Of a DNA stretch of 36,079 nucleotides, positions 35,820 through 36,079 are shown in pieces. The stretch lies in the NCBI GenBank assembly GCA_029553375.1, contig JAKPCH010000024.1, positions 1-36,079 of the forward strand, read 5' to 3'. The notes under the pieces are model-generated. The model was not told where the DNA came from and searched no databases. It saw only the letters and a program-made list of their open reading frames with translations. The translations under genes and the position numbers were made by a program. This DNA is from Deltaproteobacteria bacterium (GTDB lineage: Bacteria; Desulfobacterota; Syntrophia; Syntrophales; UBA8958). How positions within the stretch are numbered: position 1 is the first letter of the stretch; each line of letters begins with the position of its first letter.

Positions 35820-36079
35820 AACTTCTCAATAATCATTGATGGCGTCATCCGTTATTTTGTGGGTTGGATGATATACCATCGGGAACTGACGGCCTTTGAT
35901 CAGCGATTATAAAGGGGCTTGCGTGAAGCAGGGGGGGGCAAGCCCGGTCAACTGACGATCCACGCCGATCGGGGTTCCAGTATGACCTCAAAGCCGGTGG
36001 CCTTCTTGTTGGCGGATCTGGGGATCACCAAAAGCCATTCTCGGCCGTATGTGAGCGATGACAACCCCTACTCCGAATC
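35820..36079 (+). pseudogene. IS3-family-like transposase (integrase core) remnant, cut by window end
   Basis: The frame reads RYFVGWMIYHREL, an in-frame TAA at 35910-35912, then GQLTIHADRGSSMTSKPVAF and SHSRPYVSDDNPYSES to the window edge. HADRGS and DDNPYSES are hallmarks of the rve/DDE core of IS3-type transposases (second Asp in HADRGS). The region before the core is absent (stop at 35817), so this copy is truncated and interrupted. The rest lies beyond the window. Confidence 0.8.

Overview
The window is a GC-rich bacterial chromosome segment. It most resembles a Desulfobacterota/Deltaproteobacteria genome of an anaerobic, syntroph-like organism. That assignment is an inference from gene order (yceD-rpmF-fab-glyA-nrdR-rib-nusB), a selenocysteine-containing periplasmic formate dehydrogenase, an LptE/PlpD-type Gram-negative envelope and the codon usage; no 16S gene is present. 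Genes are densely packed, with many ATGA-type start/stop overlaps and several convergent pairs only a few bases apart.

Layout: 1-2303 is a lower-GC left end with a CobW-type GTPase (the start may lie outside the window) and a gene-free stretch ending in a 14-bp inverted-repeat element. 2322-3866 is a three-gene Hsp20 operon with its own promoter and terminator. 3922-8141 holds a lipoprotein alpha/beta hydrolase and a soluble hybrid histidine kinase. On the minus strand, 8163-11226 holds a patatin-type outer-membrane phospholipase (PlpD-like) and a flavin oxidoreductase. 11332-16102 is an fdnGHI-type formate dehydrogenase operon whose catalytic subunit reads through an in-frame UGA (Sec186). 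16120-17339 encodes two exported thiol proteins (a CPYC thioredoxin-fold protein and a one-Cys peroxiredoxin). Minus-strand 17343-20004 is an HMG-CoA-lyase-like, isochorismatase and cysteine desulfurase set. rpsT follows at 20158.

The minus strand from 33500 down to 20431 is a long housekeeping block. In transcription order it runs yceD, rpmF, fabG, acpP, fabF, rpiB, glyA, dCMP deaminase, nrdR, ribE, ribBA, ribH, nusB (terminator), then metK with its own promoter, riboswitch and terminator, and finally leuS and lptE. plsX, fabH, fabD and ribD, which commonly sit in this block in related bacteria, are absent. gltX is divergent from the block and is followed by a tRNA-Glu(CUC) gene. The last 840 bases hold decayed fragments of two unrelated insertion sequences.

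The most notable signal is upstream of metK. A SAM-II-class riboswitch is followed by an intrinsic terminator, and the 3' strand of the aptamer can form a 12-bp antiterminator with the 5' half of the terminator. The MetK it controls departs from two canonical motifs of the family. Other points are the selenocysteine recoding site, the gene losses from two conserved operons, an unrecognised ~285-residue N-terminal region on the CobW protein, and an operator-like inverted repeat over the kinase promoter.
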